Source of the DNA: Candidatus Methylomirabilota bacterium
GTDB taxonomy: Bacteria; Methylomirabilota; Methylomirabilia; Rokubacteriales; CSP1-6
Length of the DNA: 47,107 bases
NCBI GenBank assembly: GCA_035936835.1
Contig: DASYVT010000122.1
Coordinates: 1 to 47,107 of the forward strand
Direction: 5' to 3'
The notes beneath the pieces are model-generated. The model was given only the letters and a program-made list of their open reading frames with translations, searched no databases and had not been told where the DNA came from. The stretch's first letter is position 1. The number at the start of each line of letters is the position of its first letter. Positions 29,238-37,348 of the stretch are shown here, piece after piece. A program made the translations under genes and the position numbers.

Positions 29238-30038
29238 TTAGTACCAACGCGGGTCGCCCGGCAGGACAGCGAGAGGCTTGCCGTCCATTTGGAGCACGCG
29301 CGGCCTGATCGTCTGCACCTCTCGCCTGCCCAGGGACTCCAGCACGCTCGAGGCCGGGGCGCCACCGGCCGCCACCAGCTCGAGGTTCTTGATGGTCGGA
29401 AAGCGGAGACCGATGTCTTTACGCTGAGAGGCGGCAATTGCCTCCGCCGGGGTCAGCCATTTGAGGTCCACGATCTCGTGGCCATCCACGACGGGCTCCT
29501 GCCCCGGCGGCATGACAGCGGCGAAGAAGCGCGTATCGAAACGGAGCGGCTGCTCCTCGGGCGTGATCCAGTGGGCGAAGTAAGCCACGCGGTCGGTTGC
29601 CAGCGTCAGATGCTCGGCCCTCAGCATATCGAAAAAGGCCGGGTTGGCCTTCTGGCACGCGATCCGATAGGCCTCGTAGCGGGGCTTGGCGTCCGACGCA
29701 ATGCGGAGCAGGCGGCCGTCGGGCTCATAGGCCAGAAGCACCCCCACCTCCTCGAAGGCTTCGCGGATGGCTCCTACCCAGTATGAGAGAGCGTCTCGGG
29801 GCGCGAGTCCACCGCCGAGCCGAGCCGCCGCGTGCCCGGCCGTGAGACCACGGCAGAAGCCTTCACCGTCGGGGGGCATGTCGTCGGCTTCGACCTTGCC
29901 GCCCGCGAAAACGTAGTCTCCGGCGGCAAACTTGCTCTTGGCATGGCGCTGGAGCAGCAGGGCCTCGACTTCCGTGGGTGGCCGGTCTCGAAGGACGACG
30001 AGGGTAGCGGCCGGGGACGGGATAACGGGCTGGGTCAT
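29238..30038 (-). CDS. NUDIX-family hydrolase
   Basis: The 266-residue protein carries the Nudix helix core REAFEEVGVLLAYE after WVGAIREA, and an early glycine loop (GDYVFAGGKVEADD). It cleaves nucleoside-diphosphate-linked substrates (possibly CoA- or ADP-sugar-type); the substrate is not evident. ATG 30038 gives the usual family start (TQPVIPSPAATLVVLRDR). GTG 30062 is possible. Not linked to the copper genes by overlap. Confidence 0.85.
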   Translation of the reverse strand: MTQPVIPSPAATLVVLRDRPPTEVEALLLQRHAKSKFAAGDYVFAGGKVEADDMPPDGEGFCRGLTAGHAAARLGGGLAPRDALSYWVGAIREAFEEVGVLLAYEPDGRLLRIASDAKPRYEAYRIACQKANPAFFDMLRAEHLTLATDRVAYFAHWITPEEQPLRFDTRFFAAVMPPGQEPVVDGHEIVDLKWLTPAEAIAASQRKDIGLRFPTIKNLELVAAGGAPASSVLESLGRREVQTIRPRVLQMDGKPLAVLPGDPRWY

Positions 30039-30111
30039 AGGGCGAGTCCATCGGATTGTCACACAGGAGACCGGGGGCTGTCCAAGCGCATGCTAACCTT
30101 GGTGTATCCGC

Positions 30112-30288
30112 ATGAAACCTCTCGCTCTGCTAACGGTCCTGGCCCTGGGGCTCCTCTTGGGTGGCTGTGCTTCGAGCACCCCGCCCGCTCGCCGAGACTC
30201 TCCCCCGATCCGCACCCGCTGCCTCAATGACCGGAGCGAGGGATCCACGCGGCCCATTATCTTTCTCTTCTGCGCGGAGTCACCCTGA
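30112..30288 (+). CDS. Small lipoprotein
   Basis: The 58-residue product has a lipobox: KPLALLTVLALGLLLGGC (C19). The mature part is short (ASSTPPARRDSPPIRTR, then two more cysteines in CLNDRSE and FLFCAESP). Its function is not known. It starts 74 bases from the NUDIX start in the divergent direction. Confidence 0.65.
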   Translation: MKPLALLTVLALGLLLGGCASSTPPARRDSPPIRTRCLNDRSEGSTRPIIFLFCAESP

Positions 30289-30372
30289 GCGCCCGGTCGG
30301 GCAGGAGCCGAAAGAGGCTTGCCAGGGCCCTGCTCTGGTGAGAGAATCCCCAAGTAATAGAGGGGGTTGGGC

Positions 30373-30699
30373 ATGAACGAACGCAGGGCCGATCTCAGGC
30401 GATACCCCAGAGCCAAGGTAGCTTGGCCGGTAGTCCTCGAGGTTGGAGACCGCCACTTCAACATCCAGACCATGGACCTGAGCCCCATGGGCACCAAGGT
30501 CGGGCTGGTGGAGGCCCCCCTCGAAATCGGTAGCTCGGCCAAGCTCCGCATCCGCCCCCCGAACGGCCACAGCCTCGACGTCAATGCCATCGTCTGGCGC
30601 TCGGACCGAGACGGCTCGGCCTTCTTCTTCATCGGCGTGGACGGGGACGACGACGTGTACGCTGAGACCGCTCCACGGCCTGTGCCGCTGCCGTCCTGA
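30373..30699 (+). CDS. PilZ-domain protein
   Basis: The 108-residue protein shows the c-di-GMP-binding RxxxR motif (RRYPRAKVAW) and the D-x-S-x-x-G motif (TMDLSPMGTKV), followed by the barrel (LRIRPPNGHSLDVNAIVW). A stand-alone PilZ protein would relay c-di-GMP to motility or surface functions. ATG 30373 has a GAGGGGG site; TTG 30367 is less likely. Confidence 0.85.
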   Translation: MNERRADLRRYPRAKVAWPVVLEVGDRHFNIQTMDLSPMGTKVGLVEAPLEIGSSAKLRIRPPNGHSLDVNAIVWRSDRDGSAFFFIGVDGDDDVYAETAPRPVPLPS

Positions 30700-30768
30700 C
30701 CGCTCGGCCTCCAGCAGCCCACTCCCCGCGTCACGCCTACCTACCACCGTCACCAGCGAGGATCCCTC

Positions 30769-31230
30769 ATGAGCGCGGAAGCCAGGATCAAGGAGCTCGG
30801 CCTCGCCCTGCCCCAGCCGGCCAAGCCCGGGGGTAACTACGTCCCGGGTGTGCGCGTCGGCAACCTCCTCTTCCTCTCGGGCCACGGGCCCGTTCGGGTG
30901 GACGGCGTGCCGACGGTGCGCGGCAAGGTCGGACGCGACCTCTCGCTCGAGGACGGCTACAAGGTCGCGCGGGACGTGGGCATCAACCTGCTGGGCTCGG
31001 CCAGGACACTCCTGGGCAGCCTCGACAAGGTCAAACGGGTCGTCAAGGTGCTGGGCATGGTCAACTCCGCCGAGGGCTTCGGCGACCAGCCCAAGGTGAT
31101 CAACGGCTTCTCGGACCTGATGGTCGAGGTCTTCGGCGAGAACGGCCGGCACGCCCGCTCGGCGGTGGGCATGGCCGAGCTGCCCATGGGCATCCCCGTC
31201 GAGATCGAGATGATCCTCGAGGTCGAGTAG
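30769..31230 (+). CDS. RidA-family protein
   Basis: The 153-residue protein matches RidA/YjgF: PQPAKPGGNYVPGVRVGNLL, then FLSGHGPV, then VKVLGMVNSAEGF and the C-terminal AVGMAELPMGIPVEIEMI. RidA enzymes deaminate reactive enamines or imines. Family enzymes use an Arg near the last motif. Here ARSAVG supplies one. A GAGG site precedes ATG 30769. Confidence 0.88.
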   Translation: MSAEARIKELGLALPQPAKPGGNYVPGVRVGNLLFLSGHGPVRVDGVPTVRGKVGRDLSLEDGYKVARDVGINLLGSARTLLGSLDKVKRVVKVLGMVNSAEGFGDQPKVINGFSDLMVEVFGENGRHARSAVGMAELPMGIPVEIEMILEVE

Positions 31231-31265
31231 CGCGGCGAAGCCGAGCGCGGACACCGTGGCCGCGC

Positions 31266-32075
31266 TTACTCGCCGGCGATGAGACGGGGCAGGACGCGGA
31301 GCGCCTCGGCGATGCGGGGGCCGTACCAGGTGGCGAGCTTACCGTCAACCAGGTGGACGCGGCGGTCTCGCACCGCGGGGATGTCGGGATGCGCGTCAAA
31401 ATCCGCGAGGTGGGCCCGGCGAAACCGGTACGGCTCGTCGGGCAGCAGGATAATCTCTGGCGCTGCGCGGGCGACATCCGGGAGCGTCACCTCCGGGTAG
31501 CGCGTCGCTGACTGACCGAAGACGTTGTCGCCTCCGCACAGCGCGAGCATGTCGTGGGCGTACGTGTCGCGGTTCACGGTCATCCAGGGTTGGCGCCAGA
31601 TCGGGTAGAACACTCGGCGGGCGGGCGTTCCCGCGCAGCCGCTGCGCACGTCATCCAGCGCGGCCTCGAGCGCCGCGGCCATCTCTTCCCCCCGTTCCGG
31701 CAGCCCGACTACCAAGCCGAGATCGCTCACGAGCCGAATGCCCTCGGCGACGGTCCGGGGATACGTGACGTAGACCGGGATGCCCCAGCTCCGCAGAGTC
31801 TCGACGTGCTCGCGGACGTTCTCTTCGATGTTGGCGACGACCAGGTCCGCGTTGAGCTCGCGGATCACGTCCAGCTTCGGGTTCTTCTCGCCGCCCACGC
31901 GCGTCTTGGTCGCGACACCCTCTGGAGGCTCGGTGCAGTACACCGTGCAGCCCGCCACCGAGGGACCGGCGCCGAGCGCGAAGAGAATTTCCGTGACGCT
32001 CGGAATGAGCGAGACAATGCGCCGGGGCGGCGCCGGCAGGACCACGGCGGCTCCCGTTGCGTCGTGGAACCTCAT
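31266..32075 (-). CDS. BtuF-like helical-backbone metal/cobalamin receptor
   Basis: The 269-residue protein has the two lobes of class III binding proteins: RRIVSLIPSVTEILFALGAG, then VTYPRTVAEGIRLV, then the long helix, then PEIILLPDEPYRFRRAHLAD and GKLATWYGPRIAEALRVL. No signal peptide is seen, so it may be cytoplasmic or the true start may be further upstream. It lies 33 bases from the divergent dihydroorotate dehydrogenase start. Confidence 0.82.
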   Translation of the reverse strand: MRFHDATGAAVVLPAPPRRIVSLIPSVTEILFALGAGPSVAGCTVYCTEPPEGVATKTRVGGEKNPKLDVIRELNADLVVANIEENVREHVETLRSWGIPVYVTYPRTVAEGIRLVSDLGLVVGLPERGEEMAAALEAALDDVRSGCAGTPARRVFYPIWRQPWMTVNRDTYAHDMLALCGGDNVFGQSATRYPEVTLPDVARAAPEIILLPDEPYRFRRAHLADFDAHPDIPAVRDRRVHLVDGKLATWYGPRIAEALRVLPRLIAGE

Positions 32076-32108
32076 CGCGCTCTAGGATACCATGTGGCCG
32101 GAACGACC

Positions 32109-33098
32109 ATGGAGCGCGCCACCGATCTCCTCTACCGTCTGCTCTACGGCGGCGTGCTCTCGCGGCTCCCGGAGCGAATCGCCGTGCCGCTCGGCCAGTG
32201 GGCACTGCGACTCGTCCCGCTCGACCTGCTGCCGGTGTTCCGCAACGACGATCCTCGCCTCGCGATCACGCTGGGCGGCGTGAGGCTGCCGAACCCGCTG
32301 ATCTTGTCCTCCATGTACTACGACACGACCATTCTCAGGCGGGCAATGGGGCTCGGGTTCGGCGCCGTCACCGCCAAAAGCATCACGCCGAAGCCGCGCC
32401 CGGGGCATCCGCGGCCGAACCTCGTGCGCATCACCACGCCGGAGGGGCCCGGGCTCGTCAACTGCAACGGCTTTCACAATCCCGGCCTCGAGGCCTATCG
32501 CATCGCGCTGGCTTCCCTTCCTCACCGCGTCCCGCTCATCGTCGCCGCGGCGGGCGAGTCGGCGGACGACTACGTCGCAGTGGTCGAGGGCTTGGCACCC
32601 TTCGGCGACCTGGTGGAGATCAACATCTCCTCGCCCAATACCAAGCTCGTGTACGGTTGGTCCGAGCGGCCCCAGGAGCTGGCGAAAGTCTTCCGCGCGG
32701 TGCGAAAGGCAACGGACAAGCCGGTCATCGTAAAGGTGTCGCCGGATTTTCGCCGGATCAATGAAGAGACGACGATCCCGGCTGCGCGTGACGCGGGCAT
32801 CACCATCGTCAACTGCGGCAATGCGCACCGCGTGGAGGAGCCGCGCCTCTCGCAGAAGGCCGGAGGGCTCTCGGGGCCCGCGCTCTTTGAACGCACGCTC
32901 GAAAACGTGCGGCGCCTGCGTGAGAAATTCGGCGACGGCATCGAGATCATCGCCACCGGAGGCATCGACGCGCCCGACAAGGCCCTCCAGGTACTCCAGG
33001 CCGGCGCGACGGCGTGCGGCTACTTCACCGGATTCATCACGCGCGGCCCGCTCCTGGCGCGACGAATCCTCGATGCGCTTGTCAAGGCCTCTCGGTAA
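32109..33098 (+). CDS. pyrD: Dihydroorotate dehydrogenase (quinone-type family)
   Basis: The 329-residue flavoprotein has an N-terminal helical part (TDLLYRLLYGGVLSRLPER), then LGGVRLPNPLILSSMYYDTT, the catalytic loop INISSPNT with the active-site serine of class 2, NCGNAHRVEEPRLSQKAGGL and GGIDAPDKALQVLQAGATAC for FMN phosphate binding. The family's usual N-R-x-G-F is N-C-N-G-F here, and the class 2 GLR motif after SPNT is missing, so it could be a paralogue with a related substrate. Confidence 0.82.
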   Translation: MERATDLLYRLLYGGVLSRLPERIAVPLGQWALRLVPLDLLPVFRNDDPRLAITLGGVRLPNPLILSSMYYDTTILRRAMGLGFGAVTAKSITPKPRPGHPRPNLVRITTPEGPGLVNCNGFHNPGLEAYRIALASLPHRVPLIVAAAGESADDYVAVVEGLAPFGDLVEINISSPNTKLVYGWSERPQELAKVFRAVRKATDKPVIVKVSPDFRRINEETTIPAARDAGITIVNCGNAHRVEEPRLSQKAGGLSGPALFERTLENVRRLREKFGDGIEIIATGGIDAPDKALQVLQAGATACGYFTGFITRGPLLARRILDALVKASR

Positions 33099-33106
33099 CC
33101 CACACC

Positions 33107-33133
33107 TTATCCACTTATCCACAGCCATCCACA
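33107..33133 (+). promoter_or_regulatory. DnaA-box cluster
   Basis: TTATCCACT (33107-33115) overlaps a perfect DnaA box TTATCCACA (33115-33123) by one base. CCATCCACA (33125-33133) differs by two bases. An A-rich stretch (GAAAAAATG) follows. The DnaA consensus is TTATCCACA. There is no dnaA, dnaN or repeated AT-rich block nearby, so this is not called an origin. Confidence 0.55.
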
Positions 33134-33295
33134 CCATGAAAAAATGCACGGTCCGATGCGGTTCTGCGGTCACGTATCGAATATATGACGCTCCGACCGT
33201 CCACCGCTTCGATAGGTTGAAAGACACACAGCATTCACGCGTGTCCCACGCTCGCAGAGCGAGAAAACCCGCATCTGGCGCGGCGAAACGAAGCC

Positions 33296-33324
33296 TTGAC
33301 ATGGTTTGTGCCCGTACCTAAGGT
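33296..33324 (+). promoter_or_regulatory. Sigma-70-type promoter
   Basis: -35 TTGACA (33296-33301), 17-base spacer, -10 TAAGGT (33319-33324). It drives the gene at 33392 and the lipoprotein after it. Confidence 0.7.
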
Positions 33325-33391
33325 GGACACCTGCGCGGCATTTACGAGGTAGAAAAGAGGACGTGAACACGCAGCTGAGGGGACGGTGAGT

Positions 33392-33634
33392 ATGGAGGCC
33401 AGCCGGAAGCCACTGGCGAAGGTCGAAGGCAGGAAGCGGATGCGGCTCAGCGGACTGACGGTGGTGTGGAGGGGGACGCCGAGCCTGGATGACTGGGTCG
33501 CCTACATCGCCAACGGTACGAAGTCGAAGAAGCTGATCCTGGCCGATCACACCTCGGAGCGGAAGGTAAAGGGCCTCCTGGTGCGCATCCAGGGCCTCTC
33601 CAAGAAGGAAGTCGAAAAGCTGGCCAAGGGCTAG
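33392..33634 (+). CDS. Short basic protein, unknown family
   Basis: The 80-residue product is basic and soluble: RMRLSGLTVVWRGTPSLDDW, then KSKKLILADHTSERKVKGL, then LSKKEVEKLAKG. I recognise no family. ATG 33392 has GAGGGGAC 9 bases upstream; GTG 33386 is alternative. A clear promoter precedes it and the next gene starts 10 bases later, so they form an operon. Confidence 0.6.
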   Translation: MEASRKPLAKVEGRKRMRLSGLTVVWRGTPSLDDWVAYIANGTKSKKLILADHTSERKVKGLLVRIQGLSKKEVEKLAKG

Positions 33635-33643
33635 GAGATCTCC

Positions 33644-34017
33644 GTGCGACGACTGCTATCGTTTGTAGCCGGAATCGCCCTGCTGGGGCTGGCGGGCTGC
33701 GCCAGCACGCAGGCGCCGCCCACCGTGGACGTGAGCGGCAAGTGGCAGGGTACGTGGGTCGCCCTCATGCCGTCCCAGGACGGTGGCCAGATCCAGATGG
33801 ACATCAAGCAGACCGGCTCTCGGTACAGCGGGACCATCCTGGTGACCGGCGGCCGGAACGACCCGACCGGTCTCACCGAGGGGTTCGTCACCGGCAACCG
33901 GTTGAGATCACCGTGCCGGCCGGCATGACGGGCTCCCTGACCGTGACCGGCGACGAGATGAGCGGCACCCTCGCCGGCATGAGCGGCGCGAAGATCACCC
34001 TCCGGCGGCAGAAGTAA
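33644..34017 (+). pseudogene. Exported small lipoprotein interrupted by a frameshift
   Basis: From GTG 33644: signal and lipobox (LLSFVAGIALLGLAGC), then VSGKWQGTWVALMPSQDGGQ and YSGTILVTGGRNDPTGLTEG, then FVTGNR. The frame then stops at 33928. In the minus-one frame the same protein goes on as VEITVPAGMTGSLTVTGDEM to LRRQK at 34017. The join is near 33898-33905 (AACCGGTTGAG). One missing G there would restore a single ~123-residue protein with beta-strand repeats. It could be a real mutation or a base error. Confidence 0.7.
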
Positions 34018-34054
34018 CCTCGGCCGCCGCGCGCCTCAGCCGCGCGGGAAGAGG

Positions 34055-34498
34055 CTAGTCTAAGGTCAGCGGGTTGATGGTGGCCACGGTCGAGGGATCC
34101 TCGGCCCAGATGGCCGGATCACCGTCCACGAAGAGCTCGACGGTATTGCCATCGGGATCCTCGCAGTAAATCGATTGGCTCACACGATGATCCCGCGTGC
34201 TCCGAATCGGCACCTGGTGGGCGTCGAGCTGGGCCTTCGCCTCCCGCAGCAGGTCCAGAGAGTCTCCGATCTTGAGGGCGACGTGCGCCAACCCCACCGC
34301 GTCGTCAGGCGGCGAGGGGGCATCGGCACCTACGGCCATGACCGCCAGGTCATGGTGGTTGTTGCCCGCCGAGAAGAAGACCATCCGCCCCGGGAAGCGC
34401 GCGACCTCTTTGAGCCCCAGCACGCCCTCGTAGAAGGCCTTCGAGCGCTCGAGGTTCCTCACCTTCAGCACCACGTGCCCCACTCCCTGGATTTTCAT
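34055..34498 (-). CDS. VOC-family (glyoxalase/dioxygenase fold) protein
   Basis: The 147-residue protein has two beta-alpha-beta-beta-beta modules: QGVGHVVLKVRNLERSKAFY, then GRMVFFSAGNNHHDLAVM, then AHVALKIGDSLDLLREAKAQ and IYCEDPDGNTVELFVDG. The metal-binding H and E at the usual places are present. Substrate unknown. ATG 34498 starts the conserved domain. Located at the end of the housekeeping run. Confidence 0.87.
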   Translation of the reverse strand: MKIQGVGHVVLKVRNLERSKAFYEGVLGLKEVARFPGRMVFFSAGNNHHDLAVMAVGADAPSPPDDAVGLAHVALKIGDSLDLLREAKAQLDAHQVPIRSTRDHRVSQSIYCEDPDGNTVELFVDGDPAIWAEDPSTVATINPLTLD

Positions 34499-34513
34499 AG
34501 AACCTCCGGTTAG

Positions 34514-34624
34514 CTCGCCTCGTCGCTCTCGTGCCTGCGGCAACTCGGCAGCGCCTCGGCTCAGACTGATCAGCCCTCGCCTCGTCGCTCTCGTGCCTGC
34601 GGCAACTCGGCAGCGCCTCGGCTC
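34514..34624 (-). repeat. Two direct 49-base repeats between radC and the VOC gene
   Basis: The 49 bases at 34514-34562 recur exactly at 34576-34624, with 13 bases between them. Each contains CTCGTGCCTGCGGCAACTCG. It lies just upstream of the VOC start, so it may affect its leader. Confidence 0.85.
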
Positions 34625-34627
34625 GCA

Positions 34628-35314
34628 CTACAGCGCTCCTCGCTGTGCCAGGCTGATGAACCGCTCCCGACCGATAATAACGTGGTCGTGGATGCGCAGG
34701 TCGAGAAGCTTTGAACACTCGACCAGCTGGCGGGTGAGTCTCAGGTCCTCGCGGCTCGGCGTGGGGTCGCCGCTCGGGTGGTTGTGGAGCAGGATGATGG
34801 AAGCCGCGGATTCGAGGATGGCAGGCTTGAAGACCTCCCGCGGATGGACAAGGCTCGCCGACAGCGTCCCCTCGGAGACGACCACGTCCTTGAGCAGGCC
34901 GTTCTGGGCGTCGAGGAGGGCCAGCCTGAATACCTCCTTCTTGAGGTCTTCCATCAGCGGCCCGTAGCGCGCGAAGACCTGCTCGGGGCTGGACAGCACC
35001 GGGCGCGCGTGACCGTTGCGCGATCGAAGCCGCCGCGTGATCTCGAAGGCGGCCGCCAGCCGGACAGCCCTGGCCCGCCCCACACCGCGCACACCCGCCA
35101 CCTCGGCCACTTCGCGCCCCGCCAGCTCCTGGAGCGTGCCGAACTGCGTCAGGAGCCCGCCCGCCACGTCGAGGGCGCTCATCCCCCGGATGCCCGTCCC
35201 GAGCTGTATCGCCAGGAGCTCGGCGTCGGACAAGGCCGCCGCGCCCTTGTGATAGAGGCGCTCCCTGGGCCGCTCCTCGGCCGGCCACTCCGCGATCCGA
35301 AGCTCACCCGTCAT
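34628..35314 (-). CDS. radC: RadC-family JAB1/MPN protein
   Basis: The 228-residue protein has a helix-hairpin-helix N-terminal part (RLYHKGAAALSDAELLAIQL, EVAEVAGVRGVGRARAVRL) and the JAMM metal motif SIILLHNHPSGDPTPSRED. RadC was linked to DNA repair by older work, but its biochemical role is unsettled. ATG 35314 gives the family start (GELRIAEWPAEERPRERL). Confidence 0.92.
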   Translation of the reverse strand: MTGELRIAEWPAEERPRERLYHKGAAALSDAELLAIQLGTGIRGMSALDVAGGLLTQFGTLQELAGREVAEVAGVRGVGRARAVRLAAAFEITRRLRSRNGHARPVLSSPEQVFARYGPLMEDLKKEVFRLALLDAQNGLLKDVVVSEGTLSASLVHPREVFKPAILESAASIILLHNHPSGDPTPSREDLRLTRQLVECSKLLDLRIHDHVIIGRERFISLAQRGAL

Positions 35315-35361
35315 GCCGTTCTCGTAACATGAAGCTCGTCGCAGGCACAATGTCCACTCTC

Positions 35362-35796
35362 TCAGACGCCCGCCAGGACCTCCGCGGGCCCGGCGAGCTC
35401 GATCTGGCGGGGCTCGTCGCCCAATCCCGCGATCGTCACGGTAATGGTACGGGGCGGCAGGAGAGACAGGAGCTTGTCGGCCCACTCGACGACCGTGACG
35501 CCCTCCCCGTGGAGCATCTCCTCGAGGCCCAGGTCCACGAGCTCGGTCAGGCTTCCGGTGCGGTACGCGTCAACGTGATAGACCGGCAGCCTGCCCCGAT
35601 ACTCGTTGACCAGGACGAAGGTCGGGCTCGTGACATCCGTCATGACGCCCAGGCCGCGCGCGAGGCCCTGGAGGAAGCAGGTCTTCCCCGCCCCGAGCGG
35701 GCCGATGCAGGCCACGACGTCGCCCCTGCCGAGCCGGGCACCAAGCCGGGCACCAAGGGCCTGCGTCTCCTGGGCGCTTCGTGAGACGACCTTCAT
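35362..35796 (-). CDS. tsaE: TsaE, tRNA threonylcarbamoyladenosine biosynthesis ATPase
   Basis: The 144-residue protein has the Walker A loop GPLGAGKTCF, then TSPTFVLVNEYRGRLPVYHV and VVEWADKLLSLLP. TsaE works with TsaB/TsaD to make t6A on tRNAs reading ANN codons. It overlaps the nnrD stop by four bases. Confidence 0.92.
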   Translation of the reverse strand: MKVVSRSAQETQALGARLGARLGRGDVVACIGPLGAGKTCFLQGLARGLGVMTDVTSPTFVLVNEYRGRLPVYHVDAYRTGSLTELVDLGLEEMLHGEGVTVVEWADKLLSLLPPRTITVTIAGLGDEPRQIELAGPAEVLAGV

Positions 35797-37346
35797 CGGG
35801 CAGCCGGGTTGAGCGCCCCCGGAATCGCCTCGATGATGTCGGAGGCGATGAGGCCTTCCTCACCGCGATCGGCTGCGGCAAGGTCCCCCGCCAGCCCGTG
35901 GAGGACGCAGCCGGCCTGGAGCGCGGCGAGCGGGTCGAAGCGGCGCGCGAGGAACGCGCCGATCATGCCCGTCAGCACATCGCCGCTGCCGCCCGTGGCC
36001 ATGCCGGGATTGCCCGTGTGGTTGATGAAGACGCGCCCGTCCGGGCCACCGAGCACACTGCGCGCCCCTTTGAGCACGAGATGGACGCGGTAGCGGGCGC
36101 AGAATTCCCGCACGGTCTCGATCCGATCGGCCTGGACCTCGGCGATCGAGGTCCCGAGCATCCGCGCCATCTCGCCCGGATGCGGCGTGAGAACGCGAGG
36201 CGCCGGCGCGTCGCCGAGTAGGTCGAGGTGACCGGCCAGCGCCGACAGCGCGTCGGCGTCGACGACCATGGGCCGGTCGAGCTCGGCGACGAGCGCACGC
36301 GCGAGGGCCTGGCTCTCGGGGTCCAGGGAGAGCCCGGGCCCAAGCGCCACGGCGTCGCGCTGGGACGCGAGCTCGAGGACGCGGTCCTTTGCCCTGAAAG
36401 AGACGGACTGGGCCGCGGTCTCCGGCAGCGCCTCGGTCATGATCTCCATACTGAAGCCGGCGACGATAGACTGCTGGGACACCGCGGTCGCAACGGTGCA
36501 GAGGCCGACACCGCTCCTGAGCGCCGCGCAGCCCGCCAGCGCCGCGGCGCCGCTCTTACCGATCGATCCCGCTACGACCAGGAGGTGGCCGTACGTGCCT
36601 TTGTGGGCGTCGGGCTTTCGCTTCGGGAAGAATCCGCTCACCGAGGTGTCATCGAGTAGAAAAGTGGCTATCCCGCGCCCGACCTCCGCCTCGGGGATGC
36701 CGATGGGGACGACGACCACGCGGCCGGCTTGCTCGGCGGCGGGATAGAGGAGGAGGGAGCGCTTGTAGCCCGCGAAGGTCGCCGTGAGCGTGGCACGCAC
36801 CGCGGGACCGGGGAGAGCGCCGCCGTCCGAGCCTAGCCCCGAGGGCAGGTCGAGCGCGACCACGACACACCCTGCCCGTGCCGCCGACTCGTTCAGCCGT
36901 CCGATGACGTGAGCGGCAAGTCCGCGGGCCGGCGCGGTGAGCCCGGTGCCGAGTAGCGCGTCCACGGCGAGGTCGGTTCCGTCGAGGGCGCGCGAGACCG
37001 TCGCGGCCTCCGCTTCGGTGCGGATCTCTTCGACGCCCCCTCGCCATTGGGCGAGCGCGTGGGCCGCGTCCCCCTTCACCTCGACGCGCGAGCCGATCAG
37101 AAGGACACGGACCTTCGTCCCCTTGGCCTTCAGGTGCCGGGCGACCACGAAGCCGTCGCCGCCGTTGTTGCCCTTGCCGCAGAGGACGAGGACCCGCTTT
37201 CCCCTGATCGGCGCCCACTCGCGGGCGATCAGCGCCGCGGCGCCGCGGCCGGCATTCTCCATGAGCCGGGGCCCGGAGATGCCGAGCGTCTCGATCGCGC
37301 GGGCGTCGAGGGCGCGCATCTCGGCGGCCGTGAAGACCGGCCACAT
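35793..37346 (-). CDS. nnrD: Bifunctional NAD(P)H-hydrate epimerase / dehydratase
   Basis: The 517-residue fusion repairs hydrated NAD(P)H. Residues 1-215 are the epimerase (NnrE/YjeF-N: RLMENAGRGAAALIAREWAP, VLCGKGNNGGDGFVVARHLK). From about 225 comes the ADP-dependent dehydratase (NnrD: HKGTYGHLLVVAGSIGKSGA, VLTPHPGEMARML, then NHTGNPGMATGGSGDVLTGM). ATG 37346 gives the family start PVFTAAEMRALDARAIE. It is coupled to tsaE and follows the unknown lipoprotein gene. Confidence 0.93.
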   Translation of the reverse strand: MWPVFTAAEMRALDARAIETLGISGPRLMENAGRGAAALIAREWAPIRGKRVLVLCGKGNNGGDGFVVARHLKAKGTKVRVLLIGSRVEVKGDAAHALAQWRGGVEEIRTEAEAATVSRALDGTDLAVDALLGTGLTAPARGLAAHVIGRLNESAARAGCVVVALDLPSGLGSDGGALPGPAVRATLTATFAGYKRSLLLYPAAEQAGRVVVVPIGIPEAEVGRGIATFLLDDTSVSGFFPKRKPDAHKGTYGHLLVVAGSIGKSGAAALAGCAALRSGVGLCTVATAVSQQSIVAGFSMEIMTEALPETAAQSVSFRAKDRVLELASQRDAVALGPGLSLDPESQALARALVAELDRPMVVDADALSALAGHLDLLGDAPAPRVLTPHPGEMARMLGTSIAEVQADRIETVREFCARYRVHLVLKGARSVLGGPDGRVFINHTGNPGMATGGSGDVLTGMIGAFLARRFDPLAALQAGCVLHGLAGDLAAADRGEEGLIASDIIEAIPGALNPAAR

Positions 37347-37348
37347 CG

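Noticed and set aside
33107-33133. Chromosomal origin of replication.
   Set aside because: Only two or three DnaA boxes, no AT-rich unwinding block and no dnaA, dnaN or other origin-linked genes in the window.
33644-34017. UGA or UAG recoding in the interrupted lipoprotein.
   Set aside because: The continuation is in a different frame, so a base deletion explains it, not stop-codon read-through.
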